From: CAZTLI01 sp964614375
GTDB lineage: Bacteria > Chloroflexota > Anaerolineae > Aggregatilineales > Phototrophicaceae
Direction: 5' to 3'
DNA: 21,320 nucleotides
NCBI GenBank assembly: GCA_964614375.1
Contig: CAZTLI010000032.1
Span: 1-21,320 of the forward strand
A program made the translations under genes and the position numbers. Shown piece by piece: positions 1-7,302 of this stretch (its first letter is position 1; each line of letters opens with the position of its first letter). Below the pieces are notes generated by a model, which was not told the origin of the DNA, searched no databases, and was given only the letters and a program-made list of their open reading frames with translations.

Positions 1-28
1 CATCATACGCCTAAATTTTAAAATTATT

Positions 29-44
29 CCCCAAAATATGGGGG
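29..44 (-). terminator. weak hairpin downstream of the DUF4342-like gene
   Basis: A five-base inverted repeat (CCCCA at 29-33, TGGGG at 39-43, loop AAATA) lies about 90 bases past the stop of the minus-strand gene. On that strand it is followed by an A/T-rich stretch, though not by a clean T run. It could end that transcript or one coming from outside the window. The stem is short, so this is only a candidate. Confidence 0.22.
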
Positions 45-134
45 TGCAACTTCTAGCAGAAACTGGTTTTATTCTATGCCAAATTTCACCAAAACACGAC
101 TGCCCATCAGCGCGCAGTCGAACCGGTATTGGGG

Positions 135-524
135 TCACTCGTCGGCGATGCGGGCGCGGCGTTTGCGTGGTGTGGATGTGGCCTTTTTGACAGGCAGCTC
201 TGCCGACTGGTCAACCAGGACGGTGGGCCTATCGGCGGCTTCACCTTCGTCATCTACTTCGTGCAGGATTTCAATTTGCAGCCGTAAGATGACGGCGGCA
301 ATCATCACAATAATAGCAATCGGCAGGTAAAACAACGCCGCGATTCCCCCAATAACCGCTGCAATCGTCAAGGTGCTGGCGAGCAGTTGTTCGCCAGCAC
401 GATTACGCACAATGAAGGTGCGGGCATTGCCTTCGCGCACGAGTTCGCGTCCGCGTGTGATAACATCATTGCCAATGACCTGTAAATCATTTCGTATTTC
501 GTGACTGTTATCTCTATCGCTCAT
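135..524 (-). CDS. DUF4342-like small membrane protein
   Basis: The 129-residue product resembles DUF4342 proteins, which have an N-terminal amphipathic part containing a 'REGNARTFIVRN' type segment followed by a hydrophobic stretch. Here residues about 11-47 carry that conserved part. Residues about 48-80 (LLASTLTIAAVIGG onward) are strongly hydrophobic and probably form one or two membrane segments. The C-terminal tail is acidic and then Lys/Arg-rich (KKATSTPRKRRAR) and looks disordered. The start is supported by AGGAG eight bases upstream of the ATG on the minus strand. The biochemical function of the family is unknown to me. The gene stands alone, divergent from the PA14 gene. The family call is moderately secure. 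Confidence 0.75.
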   Translation of the reverse strand: MSDRDNSHEIRNDLQVIGNDVITRGRELVREGNARTFIVRNRAGEQLLASTLTIAAVIGGIAALFYLPIAIIVMIAAVILRLQIEILHEVDDEGEAADRPTVLVDQSAELPVKKATSTPRKRRARIADE

Positions 525-635
525 TTTTGCTGCTCCTGTTACAATGGAGTTGGCTTCCCCGTATTTTATATTCTATCAATTTATACGGACGGGGGATACA
601 TTAAGTTGCGAAATAACAAAAAGGCGATAAGAATA

Positions 636-647
636 GGACTTTAGTCC
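636..647. promoter_or_regulatory. perfect inverted repeat, possible operator
   Basis: GGACT-TT-AGTCC is a perfect 5+5 inverted repeat. It lies between the divergent DUF4342-like and PA14 genes, about 55 bases upstream of a consensus -10 hexamer for the PA14 gene. It may be an operator or simply chance. Confidence 0.2.
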
Positions 648-699
648 AAAGAATGTACCATTTCTTATACAATAACCCGGTGTTACAGGTGTGTCCCCC

Positions 700-705
700 T
701 ATAAT
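700..705 (+). promoter_or_regulatory. -10 box of the PA14-SH3 gene
   Basis: A perfect TATAAT hexamer predicts transcription starting near 712, about 35 bases before the ATG at 747. No convincing -35 hexamer is visible 16-18 bases upstream. The position argues against translation from the GTG at 711, which would be at the 5' end of the transcript. Confidence 0.45.
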
Positions 706-746
706 AGAGGGTGAGACTGCAAACAAGCATGTTGATGGAGTCAAGT

Positions 747-1766
747 ATGTTTAAACGCGCGCTGACATTAGCTTCAATCATGGTCATGTTCGTGCTGCTG
801 GTGGCGACGGCGCTGGCAGAATTCGGCACGAACTGGACAGCCCAATTTTATAATACGGTAAATTTGACGGGTTCGATTGCCGCGATTGGTTCGTATCCCA
901 CCGGCGTCAATGTCAACTGGGGGACGGGCAGCCCGGTTGATGGCGCAACCGGGACGATCCTGACAGCGGTCAATGCCGATGGCTTCTCGGCACGATTTAC
1001 GTCTAATCAGACGTTTGTAGATGGCGATTATGAATTCTTCCTGACATTTGAAGGTGGGGCGCGCCTTTATATCGACGGGCTGCTGATTCTCGATCAATTC
1101 ACCGCCCAGAATCTCACGACCTACTCGGTCGTGCGGACGATGACGGCAGGTAATCATATTCTGGTGGTGGAATACTTCGACCCTGCTACGCCCGATACCA
1201 CAGGCGCGGTGCTGCAAGTGCAGTGGTTCTTAGGCGGCGGCAGTGTGCCCACGCCGACCACCGCGCCGATTGCGACTGCCACTGTTCACACGGTACGCGG
1301 GCTGGCTGTTCGCACTGGCCCTTACTTGGGCGCGTCGATGATTACGATTGCACGCCCGAACAATACCTATCCGGTTCATGCCCTCAATCGCAGCGAAGGC
1401 TTGTTCACATGGTATCTCATTACCATCAACGGACGGCAGGGCTGGGCATCGGGACGTTACTTGACCGTTACAGGCAATACCGCCGTTATACCGGAACAAG
1501 GGACGATTTTTGATCAGATTGATGCCGCACCGAATATTGGTATTACGGGGCAACCGCGCGCGATTATGAATTTCCGCGTGCGTCCGAGTGTGCGTGTCGC
1601 GCGGATTTCACAAATCCCCTGGGGTGCGACGGTTGAAATCATCGGGCGAACCGTTCAAGGCGGGCGCAATTTCTGGCTGCATGTGCGTTATAACGGTCAG
1701 GTGGGTTGGATTTATGCGCCGTTTGTGACGATTAATGGGCCAATCGACGCTGTGCCTGTGCGTTAG
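747..1766 (+). CDS. secreted PA14 domain protein with two SH3-like domains
   Basis: The 339-residue product starts with a typical Sec signal peptide (MFKRALTLASIMVMFVLLVATALA, about 24 residues, cut after ALA). A PA14-type beta domain follows at about residues 28-160, with the characteristic 'GDYEFFLTFEGGARLYIDG' and 'AGNHILVVEYFD' blocks. A short Thr/Pro linker comes next, then two bacterial SH3-like domains (about 178-245 and 270-330), each beginning with an 'LAVRTGP' or 'FRVRPSV' RxGP-like strand and ending 'GWASGRYL' or 'GWIYAPFV'. Known roles: PA14 modules bind glycans and bacterial SH3 domains often bind peptidoglycan or peptides, so an exported envelope-binding protein is inferred. No catalytic domain is visible. 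The ATG at 747 has GGAG six bases upstream; an in-frame GTG at 711 is less likely given the -10 box at 700. Confidence 0.85.
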   Translation: MFKRALTLASIMVMFVLLVATALAEFGTNWTAQFYNTVNLTGSIAAIGSYPTGVNVNWGTGSPVDGATGTILTAVNADGFSARFTSNQTFVDGDYEFFLTFEGGARLYIDGLLILDQFTAQNLTTYSVVRTMTAGNHILVVEYFDPATPDTTGAVLQVQWFLGGGSVPTPTTAPIATATVHTVRGLAVRTGPYLGASMITIARPNNTYPVHALNRSEGLFTWYLITINGRQGWASGRYLTVTGNTAVIPEQGTIFDQIDAAPNIGITGQPRAIMNFRVRPSVRVARISQIPWGATVEIIGRTVQGGRNFWLHVRYNGQVGWIYAPFVTINGPIDAVPVR

Positions 1767-1790
1767 GCGTTAACGAAGATCAGATTCGAG

Positions 1791-1819
1791 AAGGCGCGGC
1801 CTGTGTGCTGCGCCTTTTT
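1791..1819 (+). terminator. intrinsic terminator of the PA14-SH3 gene
   Basis: AAGGCGC at 1791-1797 pairs with GCGCCTT at 1810-1816. The stem extends inward by GGC/GCT (one G-U pair) to 10 base pairs around a six-base loop CTGTGT, and ends in five T. It lies 25 bases after the stop codon. Confidence 0.85.
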
Positions 1820-1853
1820 AGTTGCAGCAGGTAAAATCGACTCGGAGACGGCA

Positions 1854-2807
1854 ATGCGAGACACAATCGAAACGCTGTTTGATGCGTCACCTATTACTGG
1901 CCTGGTCGTGGCGATTATCGACAAGCGGGCTGTGACTGTCTATTGTTCAGGCGAGCTTGAAGGACTGCCTGTGTCAGAGCGGACTATCTGGCCTGTGGCA
2001 TCGTTGACAAAACCGGTGTTTGTATATGGCGTGCTGCAACTCGTTCAAGACGGATTGCTTGACCTTGACCAGCCGCTACAATCGTATCTCAGTGAGCCGT
2101 ATCTGGCTGATACGGAATATCTGCCCCTGATGACCGCAAGACACGCGATGAGCCATACCACCGGGCTTCCAAATTGGCGCGATTCTGAAGGGCTGCGGGC
2201 CGGATTTCGTCCCGGCACACGGTTCAGCTATTCCTCAGAAGGATTGAATTATCTTCAGCACGTTGTCGAGCAGTTGCTTGGCATACCGATGGCGGACTAT
2301 CTCCAACAGAAACTCTTTTCACCGTTTGACATGGGTAATAGCGTCTTGCGCCCGGAAACGGAAGCCACGCTGCCGCCGTATTTGACATTTCTTGCACAGA
2401 CTCTGCCTGCCAATGGCGCGATTAGTTTGTGGACGACGCTAGAAGACTATGCGCGTTTTGTCATGGCGATGTTTGATTCGGCAATTGGACGGGAAATGCA
2501 CAGCGCACAAACCGTTGTCGGTAGGTATCCCACACTGCATTGGGGTCTGGGATGGGGCTTGCAAGTTCATGCGGCAGATCGCAGTTTCTGGCATTGGGGT
2601 GGGCGCGGCATTCCACGAACGCTCAACTTCGCGATTGGCTGGCCGGAGCAGCAGCAAGCGGTCATCCTCTTCACCAACCACAGTGATGGCCTGTATCTGT
2701 GCCGTGATATTATTCACAGTCTATTTCCGGCAAGACCTTTACCAGCGTTCGACTGGCTGCTGCCCGCCCAACAATGGCGCGCGGACGGTTTACTGGCAGA
2801 CGCCTAA
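1854..2807 (+). CDS. serine hydrolase of the class C beta-lactamase / PBP4* family
   Basis: The 317-residue protein has the beta-lactamase-fold active-site pattern. SxxK is Ser50-Leu-Thr-Lys53 in 'PVASLTKP'. A tyrosine motif 'FSYSSEGLNYL' occupies the place of the usual YxN, with Ser in the Asn-like position. A C-terminal 'HWGGRG' lies where H/KxG is expected. No signal peptide is seen, so the enzyme is probably cytoplasmic. Such enzymes are esterases, D-amino-acid peptidases or related hydrolases; the substrate cannot be read from sequence. The ATG at 1854 is preceded by GGAG. A longer reading from GTG 1803 would begin inside the terminator hairpin of the upstream gene and is rejected. The gene has no obvious promoter of its own and may depend partly on readthrough. 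Confidence 0.85.
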   Translation: MRDTIETLFDASPITGLVVAIIDKRAVTVYCSGELEGLPVSERTIWPVASLTKPVFVYGVLQLVQDGLLDLDQPLQSYLSEPYLADTEYLPLMTARHAMSHTTGLPNWRDSEGLRAGFRPGTRFSYSSEGLNYLQHVVEQLLGIPMADYLQQKLFSPFDMGNSVLRPETEATLPPYLTFLAQTLPANGAISLWTTLEDYARFVMAMFDSAIGREMHSAQTVVGRYPTLHWGLGWGLQVHAADRSFWHWGGRGIPRTLNFAIGWPEQQQAVILFTNHSDGLYLCRDIIHSLFPARPLPAFDWLLPAQQWRADGLLADA

Positions 2808-2826
2808 TTTCTGCGAAAGACAGTAC

Positions 2827-2858
2827 ACAAAAAAAGAGCGACCACCGGAGTCGCTCTT
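2827..2858 (-). terminator. terminator of the PIN/TRAM gene, between convergent genes
   Basis: AAGAGCGAC (2834-2842) and GTCGCTCTT (2850-2858) form a perfect 9-bp stem with a 7-base loop. Read on the minus strand, the stem is followed by a run of T (the A run at 2829-2835 on the plus strand). It therefore serves the minus-strand PIN/TRAM gene ending at 2891. The plus side lacks a T run, so termination of the serine hydrolase here would be less efficient. Confidence 0.85.
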
Positions 2859-2890
2859 GTGTAGTATTAGCTCTGGCTTCGGGTTGCGTG

Positions 2891-3946
2891 TCAATTGCTC
2901 TCGTTTTCTGGCACGGCGAATATCATACGTCCCGCGTCGCGGCTGATGAGTTTAGTGACCTCAACCGTAATCATGCGATCCATATAATCGCGCCCATTTT
3001 CGACCACCACCATTGTGCCATCCTCTAAATAGCCGACGCCCTGCCCTTCGTCACGTCCTTCTTGAATGATGCGGAGGGGGAAGGTCTCGCCGGGAATGTA
3101 AATCGACCGGACGGCATTCGCCAGCGCGTTGATGTTCAAAATCATGACGCCTTGCGCCTCTGCCACTTTGTTCAGATTGAAATCGTTGGTGATAATCGCC
3201 GCGTTCATTTGTAAGCTGAGCGCCACCAGCTTATCATCCACTTCGGGCAGTTCTTCGACATCATCATCAATGATTTTGACCGGGGCAAGATTGTTACGCT
3301 GGAGTTCGTTCAACTTGGCGAGGCCGCGTCGTCCCCGATTGCGCCGTAAGGTATCAGATGAATCGGCGACCTGATGCAGCTCGGTCAAGACAAACCGCGG
3401 GATGACCAGCGTCCCACCCAGGAATCCGGACTCGGCGATTTCAACAATGCGCCCGTCAATCAATACGCTGGTATCGACCAACAACTGGCGTTCACCCTGC
3501 ACACCCAGCAGCCGCCCGCGCCGCATTCCGGTACGCTGCTCGATAAAGCTGCCGATTTCACGCCAGCGCACGCCAAAAATCGTCATGCCCAGATAGGCCG
3601 ATACTGCGACGACAATCGCAGGCAGGGTGTTGCCAAAGGGTTCATCCAGCAGCGATAGCGGATAAGCCGCCAGCAGCGCGACGACCAGCCCGATAATCAG
3701 TCCCGATGTCACCGATAACATGATTTCGACGGGCATTTCGTTGATGGTTGTGCGAATAAAGCGAATAGGGCGCACGCTGATCCAGGGTGTGATGATGAGA
3801 CCAAACAATGCTCCAACCAGAAGAAAAATGAAGGAGGTTGCTTCTTCGGATAATTGCAGCGATTCAGCGGCATTCACGCCAATGCGCGCGCCAACAATAG
3901 AAAAGAGAATAAACCCGATAATCCGGGATAAAAAATCAGATGTCAT
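2891..3946 (-). CDS. YacL-like membrane protein with PIN and TRAM domains
   Basis: The 351-residue protein has four predicted membrane helices (about residues 8-28, 37-57, 74-98, 107-126). A PIN nuclease-fold domain (about 153-275) and a C-terminal TRAM RNA-binding domain (about 285-345) follow. The PIN acidic residues are present: Asp158 in 'LLVDTSVLIDGR', Glu189 in 'LTELHQ', Asp238 in 'VDDKL' and Asp255 in 'ITNDF'. This order matches the YacL family of Gram-positive-type bacteria, presumed membrane-bound RNases whose physiological role is poorly defined. The ATG at 3946 has GGGGAG nine bases upstream. An open frame continues upstream to 4297 but runs through the promoter and leader and has no family similarity. 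A hairpin terminator follows the stop. Confidence 0.92.
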   Translation of the reverse strand: MTSDFLSRIIGFILFSIVGARIGVNAAESLQLSEEATSFIFLLVGALFGLIITPWISVRPIRFIRTTINEMPVEIMLSVTSGLIIGLVVALLAAYPLSLLDEPFGNTLPAIVVAVSAYLGMTIFGVRWREIGSFIEQRTGMRRGRLLGVQGERQLLVDTSVLIDGRIVEIAESGFLGGTLVIPRFVLTELHQVADSSDTLRRNRGRRGLAKLNELQRNNLAPVKIIDDDVEELPEVDDKLVALSLQMNAAIITNDFNLNKVAEAQGVMILNINALANAVRSIYIPGETFPLRIIQEGRDEGQGVGYLEDGTMVVVENGRDYMDRMITVEVTKLISRDAGRMIFAVPENESN

Positions 3947-3960
3947 GCGATTGGACTCCC

Positions 3961-4044
3961 CGGTTTGTTGCCCTGTTCGTCCCACCGATAATGTTCGGGG
4001 TGGGCATGTGTGTTTTCGAGGAACACACCGCAGGTTGCAAACCG
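3961..4044 (-). ncRNA. candidate structured leader RNA of the PIN/TRAM gene
   Basis: Read on the minus strand, CGGTTTG (4044-4038) pairs with CAAACCG (3967-3961), and CCTG (4034-4031) with CAGG (3975-3972) across a 3x4 internal loop. Inside are two hairpins. One is GTGTGTT/AACACAC on the plus strand, at 4008-4014 and 4022-4028, with a 7-base loop. The other is CCCACC/GGTGGG, at 3981-3986 and 3999-4004. Together they make a three-way junction. The closing strand ends directly next to the GGGGAG ribosome binding site of the gene starting at 3946. I do not recognise a known riboswitch class. A cis-acting control of translation is inference. Confidence 0.4.
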
Positions 4045-4159
4045 TAATAAAATTGTGGACGATAGGTTGACCTGTTTTGACTTGCGTGGCAGTATGCGCG
4101 AGTGAATGAATGGGTGCAGACCAATCCCACACAAAAATACAGGTTAATAACACTCTTAT

Positions 4160-4188
4160 ATTATACGCCGGAGTCAGGGTTTCCACAA
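4160..4188 (-). promoter_or_regulatory. candidate promoter for the PIN/TRAM gene
   Basis: On the minus strand TTGTGG (4188-4183) and TATAAT (4165-4160) are separated by 17 bases. Transcription would start near 4153, giving a leader of roughly 205 bases before the ATG at 3946. The -10 is perfect, the -35 is weak. Confidence 0.5.
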
Positions 4189-4238
4189 CTGTTTTCAAAC
4201 TTCCAGCGGGCAATCGGTGGTTGACTGTAGCGCAGCCC

Positions 4239-5105
4239 TTATCCCATCCGAAACACACGCCATAACCAGTCGATAAGACGCGCCGTTGTCGGGTCATTGC
4301 GTTCCCCGATGCGGGTCACCAGTGAAAAGTGTTCCCTGTCGGGAATAACGTCGCTTTCCACCGGTGCGCTTGCCGTAACGAGGGCTTCTGCCATGGCATG
4401 GTGTTCAATAATCAGTTCGGGATAGTCATCTTCGGAAACCAGCAGCAGGAACGGGGGTAGGTCTGTGCCGTCTTCCGGGATGAGCGATAACGGTGACGCA
4501 GCCATCCGCCCAGCGTCATCATCGGGGAATGCGCCGCGTGCCCATTGCACAATCCAATCGTCAATCACATAGACGCCGCTAAACGATACCACACCCAATA
4601 CATCCTCCCGTGAATGACCGACACTGCCTAAATACTGCTCATCCAGCACCAGCAGACTGGCAATATGCCCGCCCGCGCTGTGCCCCCCAATCACGATGCG
4701 CGTTGGGTCGCCGCCATAATCCGCGATATGGTCGGCAAGCCATGCGAAGGCGTGTGCGACATCTTGCACATGCGCCGGATGAGTCACACGCGGCGAAAGA
4801 CGATAATTGACCACCGCGACCCCGATACCCTGTTGTGACAATGCCTGACCGATATTGCCATACGCATTCTTAGAGCCACCGACCCACGCGCCGCCATGTA
4901 TATAGATGAAGATTGGAAAGTTGTCCGCGCCATCCGGTATATACAGGTCGAGACTATGACGAAAGGTGTCGGCATCATCACCCTCGTAATAGGCGATATC
5001 CCGGAACGTCACGGTTTCATAGGTCGCGGGTCTTTCTGGTGGGGTATCAGGTCGTTGAACGGGCATGATCAATCCCAGAAACAGCAGCAGCACAAGTAAA
5101 CACAT
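4239..5105 (-). CDS. alpha/beta hydrolase, carboxylesterase of the HGGAW type
   Basis: The 288-residue protein carries the oxyanion-hole motif HGGAW (70-74) and the nucleophile elbow GGHSAGG with Ser143. A candidate acid is Asp226/Asp227 in 'LLVSEDDYPE' and a candidate histidine is His259 in 'DREHFSL'. This is the hormone-sensitive-lipase/BD-FAE-like esterase group, which cleaves small acyl or feruloyl-type esters; the substrate here is unknown. The first 16 residues (MCLLVLLLFLGLIMPV) are hydrophobic but lack a basic N-region, so they may be an anchor or an unusual signal. A stop lies in frame three codons upstream, so the ATG at 5105 is the first possible methionine; AGGA sits nine bases before it. 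It is divergent from a MerR-family gene that could control it. Confidence 0.88.
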   Translation of the reverse strand: MCLLVLLLFLGLIMPVQRPDTPPERPATYETVTFRDIAYYEGDDADTFRHSLDLYIPDGADNFPIFIYIHGGAWVGGSKNAYGNIGQALSQQGIGVAVVNYRLSPRVTHPAHVQDVAHAFAWLADHIADYGGDPTRIVIGGHSAGGHIASLLVLDEQYLGSVGHSREDVLGVVSFSGVYVIDDWIVQWARGAFPDDDAGRMAASPLSLIPEDGTDLPPFLLLVSEDDYPELIIEHHAMAEALVTASAPVESDVIPDREHFSLVTRIGERNDPTTARLIDWLWRVFRMG

Positions 5106-5233
5106 ACCACTTCATCCTGTTGACATCCATCTTTATCATGTAACGCTGCACATCAAAGCATAGATGTGTACGTTATGGAATTTTTATACATTTTAACGCC
5201 TCTTTTACTGCCGTGAATCTGGCAAAATAGGGC

Positions 5234-5264
5234 TTGAACCTGACGCAACGTTATATTGTAGGCT
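5234..5264 (+). promoter_or_regulatory. candidate MerR-type promoter/operator
   Basis: TTGAAC (5234-5239) and TAGGCT (5259-5264) are separated by 19 bases, the over-long spacing typical of promoters twisted open by MerR-family activators. The spacer centre holds GCAACGTT, whose AACGTT core is palindromic and resembles the GACGCAACGTC-type cores of other MerR operators. Outside the core the dyad is poor. It lies 25 bases upstream of the regulator's ATG, so autoregulation is plausible. Confidence 0.4.
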
Positions 5265-5288
5265 GAAATCATAGCGGAGGAATTGACC

Positions 5289-6092
5289 ATGAGTACGCTG
5301 TATCGCGTGGCGGATTTCGCACGATTGGCGGGCGTGACCGTGCGGGCGCTGCAATATTATGACCGGATTGGGCTGCTCACACCGTCCGATACAACAGATG
5401 GTGGACACCGCCTGTATCATCACCGGGATTTGCTGCGCCTTCAGCAGATTTTGACGCTGAAATGGATGGGCTTCAAACTCGACCAGATTAAGACCATCCT
5501 CAGCAGCCCGACCTATAACCTGCATCAGTCGCTGGCGATTCAGAAGGCGGCAGTCGATGAACAGATCGCACGTTTACAGCAGGCATCGACAGCCCTGGAA
5601 AAAGCACTTACAGACACGGAAGAGAGTGGCACAGGCGCGCTCGATTCGGATACGGTCAGTGCCATTATTCGGGGTGTAACGCCAATGGATGATGGTGACT
5701 TCTGGCGGCGCTATTACAGTGATGAAGCCTGGGCGGGCATTCAACTGCGGGCGCGCCACATCACACCGGCGCAAATCGAACGCTGGGCACAGGACTGGCA
5801 AGACATTTATGCCGCCTTTGATGCGCTGCACGATCAGCCTGTCGATAGTCCGGCGGTGCAGGCCGTCGCAGAACGGATGCGCGTCCTAATCGACGCTTTC
5901 ACGGCGGGCGATCCACAGGCAGAGGCGGGTTTGCGCCGTTTTGGGTCGGACGCGCTCACGGGCAATCTGCCGCAAGGGGGTAATCCCGAACATACGCCCT
6001 TCTATGGTGTGGACGCTGATTTGCGCCGATTTGTGCAGGCGGCGTATGAACACTATCACCAGCAGCGCGCTAGCGGGAATAGTCCAGTGTAA
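5289..6092 (+). CDS. MerR-family regulator with TipAS-like effector domain
   Basis: The 267-residue protein has a winged helix-turn-helix of MerR type at residues about 4-72, with the diagnostic 'LAGVTVRALQYYDRIGLL' recognition region and an arginine-rich wing. A dimerisation coiled coil follows (about 75-115), then a C-terminal TipAS-like domain (about 125-260) containing the usual 'W..I' and '..FYGVDADLRRFVQAAYEHYH' ending. TipAS domains bind hydrophobic or thiopeptide ligands and turn on efflux or detoxification genes. GGAGG lies eight bases before the ATG at 5289; an in-frame TTG at 5283 is too close to it. The divergent esterase and the gene's own promoter are the likely targets. Confidence 0.92.
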   Translation: MSTLYRVADFARLAGVTVRALQYYDRIGLLTPSDTTDGGHRLYHHRDLLRLQQILTLKWMGFKLDQIKTILSSPTYNLHQSLAIQKAAVDEQIARLQQASTALEKALTDTEESGTGALDSDTVSAIIRGVTPMDDGDFWRRYYSDEAWAGIQLRARHITPAQIERWAQDWQDIYAAFDALHDQPVDSPAVQAVAERMRVLIDAFTAGDPQAEAGLRRFGSDALTGNLPQGGNPEHTPFYGVDADLRRFVQAAYEHYHQQRASGNSPV

Positions 6093-6111
6093 CCGCAGCG
6101 CACAAATTAAA

Positions 6112-6150
6112 AGATTTGCACCACAGAGCCACAAAGGACACAGAGGGTAA
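6112..6150 (-). repeat. dispersed intergenic repeat, copy 1 (inverted)
   Basis: On the minus strand this reads CTCTGTGTCCTTTGTGGCTC. It differs at three of 20 positions from a plus-strand segment near 9777-9798. It is a degenerate member of the 'accacagag/cacagagg' type of intergenic repeat. The 263-base gap between the MerR gene and the nucleotidyltransferase gene otherwise holds similar CAGAG/CACAG-rich sequence (to about 6275) and no gene that I can support. Confidence 0.5.
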
Positions 6151-6355
6151 GGTCAAAAGATTCACCCAAAGGCAGGAAAATGGCTGCTGACCTCTTGCTG
6201 CTAGCGCCGGCTAAAAACAAAAGACGAAGCGCACAGCGCGCAGAGGGCTGTCGAGACCAGAGAGCGCATCGTTTACAATACTCGCCAGTGTGCGTGTGCT
6301 GGTTGCGGTTATATATGGCGACAATGCCCACTTCCCGTGTGAAGCACATCACAAA

Positions 6356-7141
6356 TCATGCCCTGCGTGGGTTTCCCGCGCGTTTGACATACTGCCGCAC
6401 GACATCCACCGCTGATTGATGGCTTTCGGCTAATTCGGGCGCGTGATGGACGGTCAAATCCAGGAGCGACTCCGCCGCCTGAGGGATAGGCAGCAGCAAA
6501 ACGCGACTGATTTCTGCGCCAACGTCGGGATAGACCTGTTCAAAGCGCCGGAAAGCGTCGAGATTGTCCAGGCGGGCGTTATCGCCGTCGAGGAGATGGG
6601 CCAGCAGCGAGAGCAGATGCCCCAGCAGGTGGTGTTTGATGAAGGCGTGGGCGCTGAGTCGCTCGCCGCGCGCGTACCGTCCCATGCCGACGTAAATCAA
6701 CGAGATGACCATCGTGAATTGTTTTGTGGCGTCGAATGGTGACTGCGCCGGACGTTTGGCGATGTTGACGACGATGGAGGTGATGTCGGCGCGATCCAGC
6801 AACACCCGATAGTCATTGATATGCACCTGCGCTAATTCGTCGATGTCGAAGATGGCAAATTCCAGCAGATGCCCGCTTTCATACAACACTTTGAGGCCGT
6901 GCGCCGTCTCGCGGATAGACAGGACTATCGACTCGTGGTCGGGCAGCCAGCCCGGATTTTGCCGGAAATCTTCCTGCTCACCCGGCGGCGTGATGACAAA
7001 AAAGTCGTGATCTGACCAGTCATCGGGCAGGCGATTAACCTCCGCCATCGACCCCAGCGCAATCAATCCCAACACGCGGTCATCAGCCTGTAAATTGGCT
7101 TGCAGGCGGCGGGTGAAATCACGATAGGCGGCTAAATCCAT
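6356..7141 (-). CDS. nucleotidyltransferase-fold protein (AadS/aminoglycoside adenylyltransferase-like)
   Basis: The 261-residue protein begins with a DNA-polymerase-beta-type nucleotidyltransferase core. The Gly30-Ser31 turn in 'GLIALGSMAE' is followed by Asp44-His-Asp46 in 'WSDHDFFVIT', the metal-binding DxD pair. A later strand, 'HLLEFAIFDIDEL', can supply the third carboxylate. The rest (about residues 105-250) is alpha-helical and resembles the C-terminal part of streptomycin-type adenylyltransferases. Members transfer nucleotidyl groups to small molecules or proteins. Whether this one modifies an antibiotic is unknown and should not be assumed. AGGAG lies nine bases before the ATG. It is divergent from the penicillin-binding protein gene. 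Confidence 0.75.
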   Translation of the reverse strand: MDLAAYRDFTRRLQANLQADDRVLGLIALGSMAEVNRLPDDWSDHDFFVITPPGEQEDFRQNPGWLPDHESIVLSIRETAHGLKVLYESGHLLEFAIFDIDELAQVHINDYRVLLDRADITSIVVNIAKRPAQSPFDATKQFTMVISLIYVGMGRYARGERLSAHAFIKHHLLGHLLSLLAHLLDGDNARLDNLDAFRRFEQVYPDVGAEISRVLLLPIPQAAESLLDLTVHHAPELAESHQSAVDVVRQYVKRAGNPRRA

Positions 7142-7183
7142 GTGGCGACGCTCCTATAGCCAGCGGATAGACCAAACCGCCAT

Positions 7184-7211
7184 AGTATAACGTTTCATCC
7201 ACTGTGTTTAA
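7184..7211 (-). promoter_or_regulatory. candidate promoter for the nucleotidyltransferase gene
   Basis: On the minus strand TTAAAC (7211-7206) and TATACT (7189-7184) are 16 bases apart, giving a leader of about 35 bases. The -10 is good, the -35 matches poorly. Confidence 0.33.
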
Positions 7212-7246
7212 TAGTCAATTGTGCCCAACGCTCGCCCTACGCTGTC

Positions 7247-7275
7247 TGGACAGGGGGGATGGGGACGATTATAGT
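7247..7275 (+). promoter_or_regulatory. promoter of the penicillin-binding protein gene
   Basis: TGGACA (7247-7252) and TATAGT (7270-7275) are separated by exactly 17 bases, each one mismatch from consensus. The start of transcription would be near 7282, about 20 bases before the GTG/ATG starts at 7303/7309. This excludes the longer reading from 7204. Confidence 0.6.
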
Positions 7276-7302
7276 TGCGGGGCGAAGTTAGAGGAACACG
7301 AA

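Noticed and set aside
3961..4044. 6S RNA or 5S rRNA fragment
   Set aside because: Short resemblances to these RNAs are seen (CCTGCGGTG, CCCGAAC), but the folded part is only about 84 bases and lacks the long bulged helix of 6S and the helix set of 5S.
3947..4297. N-terminal extension giving a 468-residue PIN/TRAM protein
   Set aside because: The extra 117 codons cross the predicted promoter and the structured leader, and show no family similarity. The ATG at 3946 has a strong ribosome binding site and begins at the first membrane helix.
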